Below, in pieces: positions 18,478-27,270 of a stretch of DNA of 64,000 bases. A program made the translations under genes and the position numbers. How positions within the stretch are numbered: the stretch's first letter is position 1; every line of letters starts with the position of its first letter. Under the pieces are notes generated by a model. The model saw only the letters and a list, made by a program, of their open reading frames with translations. It searched no databases and was not told the DNA's origin. This stretch comes from Corynebacterium tuberculostearicum (lineage in GTDB: Bacteria; Actinomycetota; Actinomycetes; Mycobacteriales; Mycobacteriaceae), in contig NZ_CP073092.1 of NCBI RefSeq assembly GCF_030506365.1, positions 2,356,001 through 2,420,000 on the forward strand, in the 5' to 3' direction.

Positions 18478-19776
18478 ATGACTTTGCTCACCAACGAATA
18501 CCTATCCCATTTGCGCGAGGAGGCCGCGGCCGATTCCCGGCTGCGCATCGCGCGCAACGCCATCACCAACGTCGGGGCGGCCAAGGCGGCCCTAGACCGC
18601 GACCGTATTACGGCCCTCTACCCCACCACCGAGGTCAAGCTGGATAGCTTGGGCGTATCGGACCAAAAGCGCTCGGGCCGCTGCTGGATGTTCGCGGCGC
18701 TGAACGTCTTCCGTCACCGCGCGGCCAAGGAGCTCAACGTTGATAACTTCGAGTTTTCCTTCACCTACCTGCAGTACTTTGACAAGCTGGAGCGCGCCAA
18801 CTTGGTGCTCAACCAGCTGCTGGATAAGAAGGACGCCGGCTGGGACGAGCGCACCGTCGCCGCGGTGCTAGACCACGCGGGGGCCGATGGCGGCTGGTGG
18901 TGCTTCTTTAGCAACTTGGTTGCCAAGTACGGCGCCGTCCCTGCCGAGGTCATGCCGGAGGTGCGCTCGTCTGGAAATACCGCGGAGATGAACCGCGATC
19001 TTGCCACGGTGGTGCGCCGCGCCGCCGCACAGGACGGACCGCGCGAAGAAATCCTCGCCCAGGCGCGCAAGGATATCCACCGTATCCTGGCCATCCACCT
19101 GGGGACCCCGCCGGAGGAATTTACCTGGGCGTATCGCACCAAGGACGAGCAATTCGTGCGGCTGCACTCCACCCCGCGCGAGTTTGCAGATAAGTACCTG
19201 CCGCACCTGGACGAGTACGTGGTGCTGGCCGATGACCCCCGCTCCACCAACCCCAAGCATCGCGTGTTCAGCAGCGCCGAGGAGACCAATGTGCTGGGCG
19301 GCGCACCGCAGGAGTACCTCAACGTCAGCGCGGCCGAGCTGAAGGAAACTGCCAAGCGCAGCCTGGCGGCCGGCGAGCCGGTGTGGTTTAGCTGCGATGT
19401 CAACCGCCAGTTCTCCTTCCTCAACAGTGTATGGGACGAGGGATTGGTAGATACCGATGGCCTCTACGGCATCGATTCCTCCATGAGCAAGGAGGAGCGT
19501 TTTACCTCCGGCGAGACCGCGCCCACCCACGCGATGGTGCTCACCGGCGTCGATGGTGACCGCGCCTGGCGCGTGGAGAACTCCTGGGGCTCTAAGCCGC
19601 CGCGCAAGGACGATGGCGAGGATGTGCCCGGCAAGGGCTTTGCCACGATGGCCGATGCCTGGTTTGACCAGAACGTCTTCCACATCGCCGTGCGCAAGGA
19701 GCGCCTGAGCGACGCGCTTGCCCAGGCCCTTGCCACCGAACCAATTGAGCTTCCCCTCTGGGACCGGATGAACTAA
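18478..19776 (+). CDS. C1B-family aminopeptidase (PepC/bleomycin hydrolase type), copy 1
   Basis: 432 residues, papain-fold cytoplasmic cysteine peptidase. The oxyanion Gln and catalytic Cys are in D-Q-K-R-S-G-R-C-W-M-F-A near residue 65-70, the catalytic His in T-H-A-M-V-L-T-G, and the Asn in V-E-N-S-W-G. These enzymes trim N-terminal residues from peptides and may form a self-compartmented hexamer. I chose ATG 18478, which matches the length of its tandem paralogue; the upstream open frame lies inside the ArsA gene. It precedes copy 2 by 13 bp. Peptide turnover next to CstA is suggestive, because CstA has been linked to peptide use, but that is inference. Confidence 0.9.
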   Translation: MTLLTNEYLSHLREEAAADSRLRIARNAITNVGAAKAALDRDRITALYPTTEVKLDSLGVSDQKRSGRCWMFAALNVFRHRAAKELNVDNFEFSFTYLQYFDKLERANLVLNQLLDKKDAGWDERTVAAVLDHAGADGGWWCFFSNLVAKYGAVPAEVMPEVRSSGNTAEMNRDLATVVRRAAAQDGPREEILAQARKDIHRILAIHLGTPPEEFTWAYRTKDEQFVRLHSTPREFADKYLPHLDEYVVLADDPRSTNPKHRVFSSAEETNVLGGAPQEYLNVSAAELKETAKRSLAAGEPVWFSCDVNRQFSFLNSVWDEGLVDTDGLYGIDSSMSKEERFTSGETAPTHAMVLTGVDGDRAWRVENSWGSKPPRKDDGEDVPGKGFATMADAWFDQNVFHIAVRKERLSDALAQALATEPIELPLWDRMN

Positions 19777-19789
19777 GGAGAATCGAGAA

Positions 19790-21091
19790 ATGACCGAGAT
19801 TAAACCGAACGAGGTTCATGCCGCCAATACCGAGCTCACCAGCGATGCCACGCTGCGCCTGGTACGCAATGGGGTGGCCCAGGAGGGCGTCGACAAGCTC
19901 AGCCTCGACCGTGAGCAATTGCGCAGCCTTACCCCGGTAACCAGCCATAAGCTAGATTCCTGGGGCGTGGCCGACCAGAAGGCATCGGGCCGCTGCTGGA
20001 TTTTTGCCGGCCTCAATTCCCTACGCGGCGGGCTCATGGACAAGGCCAAGCTCAAGGACTTTGAGCTCTCGCAGACCTATATTTACTTCTTTGACAAGCT
20101 GGAAAAGACCAATTGGTTCCTTTCAGCCATGGCCGAGCTGAAGGACCGCGAGATTACGGACCGCACGGTGACCAAGCTCATGGATGATCCCATCGATGAC
20201 GGCGGCCAATGGTCCATGTTCGTCGCCCTCGTGGAAAAGTACGGCGTGGTGCCGCAATACGCCATGCCGGAGACCGCCTCTTCCGAGGCCACGGCGATGC
20301 TTAACCGCAATCTGCAGACCGTGCTGCGCCGCGCCGCCCACCGCATCCGCAGCGGCGAAGAGGGCGCGCATGAGCAAGCGCTTGCCGACGTCTACCGTAT
20401 CCTCACCGCCAACCTTGGCCTGCCGCCCGAGGAGTTTGTGTGGCAGTACCGTGATAAGGACGATGAGTTCCACCGCGCGGGCACCTATACCCCACAGGAG
20501 TTTGCCCAAGAATACCTGCCGGCGGACCTAGGCGAGTACGTGTGCGTGGTCAACGACCCGCGCAATGCCTACGGCGAGCTCTACACCGTGGAGTATTTGG
20601 GCAACGTGGCCGGAAAGCGCGTGACCTATTTGAACGCGCCGGTAGAGGTGCTGCGTGATGCCGCGCGGGCCTCCATCGAGGACGGTCAGCCCGTCTGGTT
20701 CGGCTGCGATACCGACCAGCAATCCGATGATGAGCACGGCGTGTGGGCCAAGCACCTGCACGATTATGAGGCCTTCTACGGCGTGGAGATGGATCTGGAC
20801 AAGGCGCAGCGTTTGCGCCTGCACGAGTCCATGATGACCCACGCGATGGTCTTTACCGGCGCCGATATCGCAGACGACGGCACCGTCAATCGCTGGCGCG
20901 TGGAAAATTCCTGGGGCCCGAAGAAGGCCGATAAGGGCTTTTGGACCATGGGCGATGACTGGTTCGACGAGTTCGTCTTCGAAATCGCCGTGCACCCCTC
21001 CCGCCTGCCGGAACAATACCAAGCGGCGTTGCAGTCCGAGTCCGTCACCACCCTGCCGGCCTGGGATCCGATGGGCGCGTTGGCGCGCTAA
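19790..21091 (+). CDS. C1B-family aminopeptidase (PepC/bleomycin hydrolase type), copy 2
   Basis: 433 residues, clearly a paralogue of the preceding gene (shared D-x-L-G/S-W-G-V-S/A-D-Q-K, G-L/V-V-P-x-Y/E-A-M-P-E, P-P-E-E-F-x-W-x-Y-R). The catalytic residues are all present: Q and C in D-Q-K-A-S-G-R-C-W-I-F-A, H in T-H-A-M-V-F-T-G, N in V-E-N-S-W-G. A good AAGGAG site stands before ATG 19790. Divergence from copy 1 is large, so the duplication is old and the two may differ in peptide preference or form mixed oligomers. Converges on the GNAT gene with 12 bp between stops. Confidence 0.92.
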   Translation: MTEIKPNEVHAANTELTSDATLRLVRNGVAQEGVDKLSLDREQLRSLTPVTSHKLDSWGVADQKASGRCWIFAGLNSLRGGLMDKAKLKDFELSQTYIYFFDKLEKTNWFLSAMAELKDREITDRTVTKLMDDPIDDGGQWSMFVALVEKYGVVPQYAMPETASSEATAMLNRNLQTVLRRAAHRIRSGEEGAHEQALADVYRILTANLGLPPEEFVWQYRDKDDEFHRAGTYTPQEFAQEYLPADLGEYVCVVNDPRNAYGELYTVEYLGNVAGKRVTYLNAPVEVLRDAARASIEDGQPVWFGCDTDQQSDDEHGVWAKHLHDYEAFYGVEMDLDKAQRLRLHESMMTHAMVFTGADIADDGTVNRWRVENSWGPKKADKGFWTMGDDWFDEFVFEIAVHPSRLPEQYQAALQSESVTTLPAWDPMGALAR

Positions 21092-21103
21092 GCCTGCGGC
21101 ACG

Positions 21104-21724
21104 CTAAGACTGCGGCGTGCCAAGGCGGCGCACATAGAGCATGCACTCCAAGTCGCGGTCCTCGTTGACCGCGATGGTGCGCTCGCCCACCTGAGTGAAA
21201 CCGCGGCTGTCATAGAACTGATACGTGCAGCCGTCATCGGTAAACAAGTAGACATTCTTTCCCTCATGACGGGCTTCAAAGGCCTCGAGCAGCGCCGTGC
21301 CCACGCCGCTCACGCCGGAATTGGGGTCCGCGACGAGGAAGCCGATTTCGCCATCAATGGGGTGCTTACCCAAGTACTTGAGCAGCATGTCCTGATTGGC
21401 GGCATCGTAGTCATCGCGGTGCCCGCCCGGGCGCAGGTTATTGAAGATTTCCACCACGCGGACAAATGCCTTGCGCCACCACGGATATGGCAGCGCGGGC
21501 TTGCCCTTCATGGAGGCCAACAGCACGCCGAGGAAGCGGTCGCCATCGTAAGCGGCCAAGATATCGGTGGCTTTGGCGCGCTCTAAATCCCAAAAGTAGC
21601 GGCCATAGGCACGCTCGAAGCGGCGGCTTTTGACAAACCAGTGCAGGTGCATGCCCTCGATGGCAAAAGAAATGGCTTTGGGCTCATCGCGCGGGTCAAG
21701 GTCGCGGATCTGGATATCGGTCAT
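21104..21724 (-). CDS. GNAT-family N-acetyltransferase
   Basis: 206 residues. The C-terminal half carries the acetyl-CoA loop pattern S-G-V-G-T-A-L-L (motif A: Q/R-x-x-G-x-G/A) after a beta strand I-G-F-L-V-A-D-P, and ends with Y-x-F-Y-D-S-R-G-F-T-Q-V-G, typical of GNAT folds. Substrate unknown. Its ATG overlaps the panC stop by one base (TAATG), so it is the last gene of the long minus-strand cluster. Confidence 0.85.
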   Translation of the reverse strand: MTDIQIRDLDPRDEPKAISFAIEGMHLHWFVKSRRFERAYGRYFWDLERAKATDILAAYDGDRFLGVLLASMKGKPALPYPWWRKAFVRVVEIFNNLRPGGHRDDYDAANQDMLLKYLGKHPIDGEIGFLVADPNSGVSGVGTALLEAFEARHEGKNVYLFTDDGCTYQFYDSRGFTQVGERTIAVNEDRDLECMLYVRRLGTPQS

Positions 21725-22626
21725 TAGTCCTCCGATGGCTGCTGAGAAGCGGTACCCTGCGCGCGCTGTTGCTTGCGCTGTTGCTCACGCTCGAGCTCGG
21801 CCTTGGCTTCGTGCTCTTCAATATTATTAAAGCCGATGCCCAGCGGCAGGCCCACATTATCGATGAGGCGGACGCCGCCGATCGTTGCGGCAACAAGCAA
21901 GCGGGCATCACCCTCCTTGGGAGGCGTGCCGAGGTCGCGGCCGCGCACCTCGAGGTAGTCCGGCTCAACGCCTGCTGCGCGCAAGACTTCCGCGGCAACC
22001 TCGCGGACCTTCTCCGCACCGGCTTCGGCGGCATGTGCGCCGGCGGTCAGCGCGGCGGATAGGGCCGCAGCCTGGTCGCGGGAGTCGGCCGGGACGTTGG
22101 TATTGCGCAAGCTCATCACCACGCCATCGGGCATGCGTACGGCGGGCACGCCCTGCACGCGGACACCCAGGTGGAAATCTTGAACCGCGTGGTGGATGGC
22201 GAGGAGGAGCTCGTAGTCCTTTTCACCGAGGAGGACGTCGGTAGGCGAAAGCGTCAGGATGAGCGCAAGGTAGAGCGAGAGATCTTCGCTGAGGTCCGGC
22301 TCGAGGGCGGTTGCGGCGTCGGCCGGAGCCACGGCGATGCGGCGGCCGTGCGGCCACAAGGTTTCTGGCGAGTAATCCCACACGATGTCGACGCCCTCGG
22401 CGCGCAGGAGTTCAAGGTCCTCCTCGTGCGGGGACTGCAGGGCCACGACGGTAACCGCGCCGCGAATGTGCTTGGCTGCGCGCACCAACGCGATATGGCC
22501 GGCGTGCACGCCGGTAGTCAGGGGCACGAAGGCCACCGGGCGGCCAGTCTTATGAAAGGCGCTGCCGACCATACGGATGCGCTCAATCTCGCTGATGACG
22601 GTGGCGTTTCCCAGCTCTAGGCTCAT
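21724..22626 (-). CDS. panC: Pantothenate synthetase-like protein (divergent PanC)
   Basis: 300 residues from ATG 22626, which overlaps the upstream gene by ATGA. PanC joins pantoate and beta-alanine with ATP. The HIGH-type motif reads G-V-H-A-G-H-I-A-L-V (both histidines kept, but the usual M-G-A-L-H-E-G-H surround is altered). The K-D-Y loop is kept, and the usual S-S-R-N appears as M-S-L-R-N with Ser and Arg kept. It has a charged, Gln-rich C-terminal tail of about 30 residues. Its place behind a DUF2520 gene matches panC of mycobacteria, but panD and coaX are missing here. It may be functional, or may have drifted to another substrate if a second panC exists. Confidence 0.75.
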   Translation of the reverse strand: MSLELGNATVISEIERIRMVGSAFHKTGRPVAFVPLTTGVHAGHIALVRAAKHIRGAVTVVALQSPHEEDLELLRAEGVDIVWDYSPETLWPHGRRIAVAPADAATALEPDLSEDLSLYLALILTLSPTDVLLGEKDYELLLAIHHAVQDFHLGVRVQGVPAVRMPDGVVMSLRNTNVPADSRDQAAALSAALTAGAHAAEAGAEKVREVAAEVLRAAGVEPDYLEVRGRDLGTPPKEGDARLLVAATIGGVRLIDNVGLPLGIGFNNIEEHEAKAELEREQQRKQQRAQGTASQQPSED

Positions 22627-23297
22627 CGGCTCTCCTCTTGTAGGGCCCACATTTCCAGCTCCTCGCGGCCGTCTACCTCGCCTAGGCGGCGGGCAACCTC
22701 CACGTAGCTGCGGCGCAGGCCGGGGTCGGTGGCACCGCGATAGGCGGCGATGATTTCTTCGGTGTCCATGTCCTCACCCACCATGGGCTTTTCCTCTGCA
22801 GAGGGGAGGAAACGAGCATCGACCGACGCAGAGATATGCAAGCGGCGCAGCATCTCGGCGTAGTACGCACGGGCGGCAAAGGAAGGACGTTCGGCATCGG
22901 AAAGCGCGACGGCTTCGCCGCGGAACTCGGTGATATTGAGCTCCACTACAGTCTCGCCCAGCTCGTCCAGGGTGGTCACAGCCCAGCGCATGAGTGCAAA
23001 TGGGGCGAGTGCCGCAACGACACAGCCGCGGGTTTCTAACGGATCTAGCACTTGGACACCTCGCGAGAGGCAGGTGTGGAACACGATAAGCCCGTGGTGG
23101 ACGTGGGGTTCAAGAAGTTCCACGGTGGCTTCTAAGCGGGCATCGCCCACGGCGATGATGAGGGCCTCAAAAGAGGCAAGTTCGGCCGGGTCCGAGAGCA
23201 TCTGCACCTCATGGCCGGCGCGTTCCATGGCATTGGCCAAGGTAAATCCGGCCAGGCTCCGGCCAAAAAGGGCTACCCGCATGCGTGGCGGGCGCAT
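22623..23297 (-). CDS. DUF2520/Rossmann-like oxidoreductase-type protein
   Basis: 224 residues. The N-terminal Rossmann fold is recognisable from M-R-V-A-L-F-G-R-S-L-A-G-F-T-L-A and the helical C-terminal half resembles the DUF2520 dimer domain of 6-phosphogluconate-dehydrogenase-like proteins. The first glycine pattern is G-R-S-L-A-G, less canonical than GxGxxG. This is the usual neighbour just ahead of panC in actinobacteria (Rv3603c type), suggesting a role in pantoate/pantothenate metabolism, not proven. Its ATG directly abuts the stop of the DUF6779 gene and its stop overlaps panC by 4 bp. An alternative start five codons in (23282) is possible. Confidence 0.8.
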   Translation of the reverse strand: MRPPRMRVALFGRSLAGFTLANAMERAGHEVQMLSDPAELASFEALIIAVGDARLEATVELLEPHVHHGLIVFHTCLSRGVQVLDPLETRGCVVAALAPFALMRWAVTTLDELGETVVELNITEFRGEAVALSDAERPSFAARAYYAEMLRRLHISASVDARFLPSAEEKPMVGEDMDTEEIIAAYRGATDPGLRRSYVEVARRLGEVDGREELEMWALQEESR

Positions 23298-24332
23298 TTA
23301 TTTATCCTTCTTCTTCGCCTGGGCCAGCAGCTCGGCCACGGATACCGCGCCCTCGCGCTTATCGTCGCTGCGGCGGCGGCCACGGGAATCGGGCTCTTCG
23401 GCGGCCGCGCGGTGATGGGAGCGGGCTGCCTTCTGGCGCACCGGCTCGGACTTTTCTGGGGCCACGTGCTGACCGGAGCCCGGGTACTCCGCGCGCTCAT
23501 CGCGCTGCGGCGCCGCCTGCTGCGGAATATCCTGGGTCTCATCATTGGCCTTGGTGGCAGCCTCTGGCTTGCGGTGGCTGCCATGGTGCTCGCTGGCGGC
23601 GGACGTGTGGGAAGTCTTCAGGGAATCATCGCCGCCGGTATCCCAGCGCACGGCCTGGAAGCCACCAGTATTGAAGGTGGAGGCACCAGAGGTCTTGCCC
23701 GAGGTGCGCTGCGTACGGGTCTTTTCGCTGATGATGTCATTGAGCGGGTTGGACTCGGCGTGCGCCGCGGACGGCTGGTTGCCCAGGCGGCCGGCGATGG
23801 CATCGGCGGACGGGGCGCCGGAAGAGGACTGGGTGAAGTCCACATTGCCCTCCTCAGAGCCAGGGCGAGTAGCAGCCGCGGTCTGGGCCTCGAGCTGCAT
23901 GATGCGGCGCGCCTCGGCGTGCAGAGCGGCCGGTTCATAGGTGAAGTTCTGGCCGGAAAGATCCTCGATCTGCTTGCGGATGGAAGCCAGCTCGGTGCGG
24001 ATCTCATCCAGCAGTTCCTGATCCGGCAGCGGCTGGCCATCGGCGGCGCGGGCTTGCTTGAGCTCGGCACGGTGAGCGCGCTCCTGCAGCTCTAGCTTGG
24101 TCACGGACTCCTCGGCCTGGCGGCGATAGCGCATCACCAGGAAGAAACCAAGCACGGCGGCCCACAAAGCGGCGATGAGCGCAATCTTAAGGGCTGCGGC
24201 AGAGCCGGAAATCAGCATGACGATGCTGGCTACAACGGCCAACACCACGAGGACGATGAGCCCGGTCTGGCCCAGATCCGGCTTGGTCGTCTTGGCGGGA
24301 GTTTTGCTAGAAGAAGAGCGCGGCTCAGTCAT
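23298..24332 (-). CDS. DUF6779-type two-helix membrane protein (Rv3604c-like)
   Basis: 344 residues from ATG 24332 (two codons after a GTG alternative). The N-terminus is followed by two transmembrane helices (about 24-45 and 48-68), then a basic R-Y-R-R stretch and a coiled-coil-like helical region (about 72-125, many Glu/Gln/Leu). The C-terminal half is Ser/Pro/Thr/Glu-rich and probably disordered, ending in a Lys-rich tail. This is the conserved but uncharacterised partner in the fol-panC cluster of Actinobacteria. Function unknown; the shape suggests a cytoplasmic scaffold at the membrane. Confidence 0.7.
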   Translation of the reverse strand: MTEPRSSSSKTPAKTTKPDLGQTGLIVLVVLAVVASIVMLISGSAAALKIALIAALWAAVLGFFLVMRYRRQAEESVTKLELQERAHRAELKQARAADGQPLPDQELLDEIRTELASIRKQIEDLSGQNFTYEPAALHAEARRIMQLEAQTAAATRPGSEEGNVDFTQSSSGAPSADAIAGRLGNQPSAAHAESNPLNDIISEKTRTQRTSGKTSGASTFNTGGFQAVRWDTGGDDSLKTSHTSAASEHHGSHRKPEAATKANDETQDIPQQAAPQRDERAEYPGSGQHVAPEKSEPVRQKAARSHHRAAAEEPDSRGRRRSDDKREGAVSVAELLAQAKKKDK

Positions 24333-24337
24333 GCACA

Positions 24338-24811
24338 CTAATGTACCGCCTGTACCCCATCTGGTGGGGGCGGGGTCTCGCAGTGTCGCTCTAACCGCAG
24401 GCCAGCGGCGACCATCGCGAGGCCGCCGAGCGCGGAGGCAATGACGCCTACGAGGTCATCGGAGGCCGCGGTGAGCGTACCGGCGTTGGGGATGACGTAG
24501 ACGGCAATGCCGACATAAATGCCACCCACGATGGAACCCGTCCATGCCGAGGCCTTTCCTACCAGCATGAATTGCGTGATGGTCATGGGGTTGAGCTGCG
24601 AATTATCCAGGCCGATGCCATGCTCGTCCTCGGTGGCTTGGTCCACCTTCCAGGTCAGCGCCACACAGATGACGGCCATGAGCCACAGCGTGGCCGAGAC
24701 CGTTACCGGAATTTGCAGCATGGAGCCATAAAAGCGCGTGGTGAGTATGGCCGCGGCGGCGGCAAAGAAGACCCCGGTGCCGATGAGGGCACCCAGCGAG
24801 GTCCGTGTCAT
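24338..24811 (-). CDS. DUF3180 membrane protein
   Basis: 157 residues, four predicted transmembrane helices (about 8-25, 35-52, 82-105, 117-137). It belongs to the actinobacterial DUF3180 family, always found next to folK. Its ATG overlaps the folK stop (24808-24811, ATGA), so it is translated with folK. Function unknown. Confidence 0.85.
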   Translation of the reverse strand: MTRTSLGALIGTGVFFAAAAAILTTRFYGSMLQIPVTVSATLWLMAVICVALTWKVDQATEDEHGIGLDNSQLNPMTITQFMLVGKASAWTGSIVGGIYVGIAVYVIPNAGTLTAASDDLVGVIASALGGLAMVAAGLRLERHCETPPPPDGVQAVH

Positions 24812-25293
24812 AGCTCCTCCATCATGCCCAGCCGGCGAATATCGGCGCGCTCTTTCGGGTCGAGTGCTGCTACCCGCTTGGCGACGCCCTCCCCACTCAA
24901 CCTAGCACCAGCATCGGCCGCCAACCACGGAATCAGCACGAAGGCGCGCTCGTGGGCATAAGGATGCGGGACGATAAGCTCCGGGTCGTCGGAGGTATAA
25001 CCTTCAATGTCGACGATGTCCACATCCAGCGTGCGCGGTCCCCAGTGGCGCACGCGGACGCGCTCGGCGGACTCTTCAAGCTTCTGCCCGCGGCGCAGCA
25101 GTTCCTTCGGGGTCTCGTCGACGTCCACGATGAGCACCGCGTTGAGGAATTCATCCTGGTCCGTCACGCCCCACGGAGGGGTGGCATAGACGGGCGAGGC
25201 GGCGACGATCTCGCCGGCGAACTCGTCGAATACCGTGCGCAGAAGCTCCACGCGGTCATCCATATTGGAGCCGATAGACAGCACCGCACGCAT
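24808..25293 (-). CDS. folK: 6-hydroxymethyl-7,8-dihydropterin pyrophosphokinase
   Basis: 161 residues. Transfers pyrophosphate from ATP to the pterin alcohol in folate synthesis. The family opening S-I-G-S-N-M-D-D-R is followed by the signature W-G-P-R-T-L-D-V-D-I (binds Mg-ATP) and the V-P-H-P-Y-A-H-E-R-A-F-V loop. One-base TAATG overlap with folB upstream. Confidence 0.95.
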   Translation of the reverse strand: MRAVLSIGSNMDDRVELLRTVFDEFAGEIVAASPVYATPPWGVTDQDEFLNAVLIVDVDETPKELLRRGQKLEESAERVRVRHWGPRTLDVDIVDIEGYTSDDPELIVPHPYAHERAFVLIPWLAADAGARLSGEGVAKRVAALDPKERADIRRLGMMEEL

Positions 25294-25673
25294 TAGAGGG
25301 TCCTCGCGTGCTTGCGGGAGCGGCGGGCGACCACGGCGACGTCGGCAAAAGTGCGCGGAATCGGCGCCTGCGGCTTGTGCAGGGTGACCTCCACGGCATG
25401 CAGGCCCTCGAAGGTCTCCATGATGGTATCGGCGACCTCGCTGGCGACGGTCTCGATGAGGTCGCGGGCGGGGCCTTCGATGATTTTCGCGGCGACGTCG
25501 GCAAGCTCGGCGTAATTGATGGTCTTGGTCAGATCATCGGTGGCGGCGGCCTCGGCGAACTCGGACCAGCAGGTGATATCCACGATGAAAGGCTGGCCCG
25601 TACGCTTTTCTTCTTCGAAGACGCCGTGGTAGCCAAAGCATTCTAGGCCGATGAGCTCGATGCGGTCTGCCAT
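25293..25673 (-). CDS. folB: Dihydroneopterin aldolase
   Basis: 126 residues, normal length. Converts dihydroneopterin to hydroxymethyl-dihydropterin plus glycolaldehyde. Diagnostic features are the G-Y-H-G-V-F-E-E-E-K segment near residue 13 (substrate Glu), T-I-N-Y-A-E-L and the lysine-bearing H-K-P-Q-A-P-I strand (catalytic Lys). Located between folP (3 bp gap) and folK. Confidence 0.95.
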   Translation of the reverse strand: MADRIELIGLECFGYHGVFEEEKRTGQPFIVDITCWSEFAEAAATDDLTKTINYAELADVAAKIIEGPARDLIETVASEVADTIMETFEGLHAVEVTLHKPQAPIPRTFADVAVVARRSRKHARTL

Positions 25674-25676
25674 GTT

Positions 25677-26639
25677 TTACTCCTTCGGGTTGCGCGGTAG
25701 GGCGGTGGATTTCATGGTGCCATTGCCATCGGCGCCATTGCTATAGCTGCCGCTGGCATTGGCCCCACCCTTGTAGCCATCGCCGGCGTTCCAAGCCGCG
25801 GCCACATCGACGGCGTCGCGGGAGACGGCGACCTCGTGCACGCGCACGCCCCACGCGCCCATCTGAGCGGAAATGGCGGTCACGGCCGCAGTCGCGGGAT
25901 CGGCCAGCAGGGGGCTGGACTCCACCCCACGGTCCTCTCGGATGGCGGCGAGGAAACGCTTGCGGGAGGCTCCCACCAGCATGGGGAATTCGGCGTCGAG
26001 GAACTCCGGCAGGGCCTTGAGCAGCGCCCAGTTATCCTGCGGGGTCTTAGCAAAGCCCAGGCCCGGATCGAGCACGATATTATCGCGGCGCACGCCGGCC
26101 GCCAGCGCGTTATTCGCCAGGCGTTCGAGGGTCTCATGCACATCGCGCACCACATCGCCGCCGTGGTCGGCGCTACCGGCCGCGGAACCAAAGGCGCCTT
26201 CCTGCAGCGTGCGCCAGTGCATCAGGCACACGGGCACGCCGGCCTCGGCCATCGCGCGATACATCTCCGGATCAGCCAAGCCACCGGAGACGTCATTGAT
26301 CATGTCCACGCCGGCCGCTGCCGCCGCGCGGGCCACCGAGGCGCGCATCGTATCCACGGAGGTGCGTATGCCCAGCTCGCTCAGCGCCTTAATGACGGGA
26401 ACCACGCGGCGCTTTTCGACGTCCGCTTCTACCCGCACCGCACCCGGCCGGGTGGACTCACCACCGACGTCAATCATGTCCGCGCCCTGCGCCACGAGTT
26501 CGCGGGCGTGGTTGATGGCGGCATCGACGTCCAACCACTTACCGCCATCGGAGAAGGAATCCTCCGTGACGTTGACGATGCCCATCACCAGCGTGCGGTT
26601 GGTGATGCTCAGATCCGATACCGAGGTTGCCTGCTGCAT
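25677..26639 (-). CDS. folP: Dihydropteroate synthase
   Basis: 320 residues, TIM barrel that joins p-aminobenzoate to the pterin pyrophosphate; the sulfonamide target. Signatures: M-G-I-V-N-V-T-E-D-S-F-S-D-G-G near residue 20 (pterin and pABA loop), I-D-V-G-G-E-S-T-R-P-G-A, and D-P-G-L-G-F-A-K. The final 40 residues are a Gly/Asn/Ser-rich low-complexity tail not needed for the fold. It follows folE by 37 bp. Confidence 0.95.
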   Translation of the reverse strand: MQQATSVSDLSITNRTLVMGIVNVTEDSFSDGGKWLDVDAAINHARELVAQGADMIDVGGESTRPGAVRVEADVEKRRVVPVIKALSELGIRTSVDTMRASVARAAAAAGVDMINDVSGGLADPEMYRAMAEAGVPVCLMHWRTLQEGAFGSAAGSADHGGDVVRDVHETLERLANNALAAGVRRDNIVLDPGLGFAKTPQDNWALLKALPEFLDAEFPMLVGASRKRFLAAIREDRGVESSPLLADPATAAVTAISAQMGAWGVRVHEVAVSRDAVDVAAAWNAGDGYKGGANASGSYSNGADGNGTMKSTALPRNPKE

Positions 26640-26676
26640 GGCGTGCTCCTTCTCGCTTTCGTGGTAACCGGGGGAT

Positions 26677-27270
26677 TTAGCTGCGAATCAGGCTGAGCAC
26701 CTCGGCGCGGGAGGCGGCATTATTTTTGAAGCCGCCGCGCACCGCGGAGGTGGTCGTCGTCGCACCCGGCTTGCGAATGCCGCGCATGGCCATGCACAAG
26801 TGCTCGCACTCAATGACCACGATGACGGACTGCGCACCGAGGACCTCCACCAAGGCGTCCGCTACCTGCTGGGTAAGGCGCTCTTGGACCTGGGGACGCT
26901 TGGCGTACATATCTGCCAGGCGGGCGAGCTTGCTCAAACCGGTGACGTGGCCGTCTTTGCCCGGGATGTAGCCAATATGCGCCACTCCGTAGAACGGCAC
27001 CAAGTGGTGCTCGCAAGTGGAATAAATGGGGATATCGCGCACCAGAACCAATTCTTGGTGGTCCTCAGCGAAGGTCTTGTGCAGGACCTCGGTTGGGTCC
27101 TCGTGCAGGCCGGCGAAGACCTCGCGGTAGGCACGGGCCACGCGGGCCGGGGTTTCGCGCAAGCCCTCGCGGTCAGGGTCCTCGCCTACCGCAAGGAGCA
27201 GCTCACGCACCGCTGCCTCCGCTCGGTCTTGGTCAAAGGCGGCGCGAGCGGGAATGTGATTATCAGGCAT
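26677..27270 (-). CDS. folE: GTP cyclohydrolase I
   Basis: 197 residues. Makes dihydroneopterin triphosphate, the first folate step. The zinc ligands lie in S-T-C-E-H-H-L-V-P and [11 protein letters not shown]; these also contain the active-site Cys/His. Its ATG overlaps the ftsH stop by one base (TAATG), linking it to ftsH as in most actinobacteria. Confidence 0.96.
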   Translation of the reverse strand: MPDNHIPARAAFDQDRAEAAVRELLLAVGEDPDREGLRETPARVARAYREVFAGLHEDPTEVLHKTFAEDHQELVLVRDIPIYSTCEHHLVPFYGVAHIGYIPGKDGHVTGLSKLARLADMYAKRPQVQERLTQQVADALVEVLGAQSVIVVIECEHLCMAMRGIRKPGATTTTSAVRGGFKNNAASRAEVLSLIRS

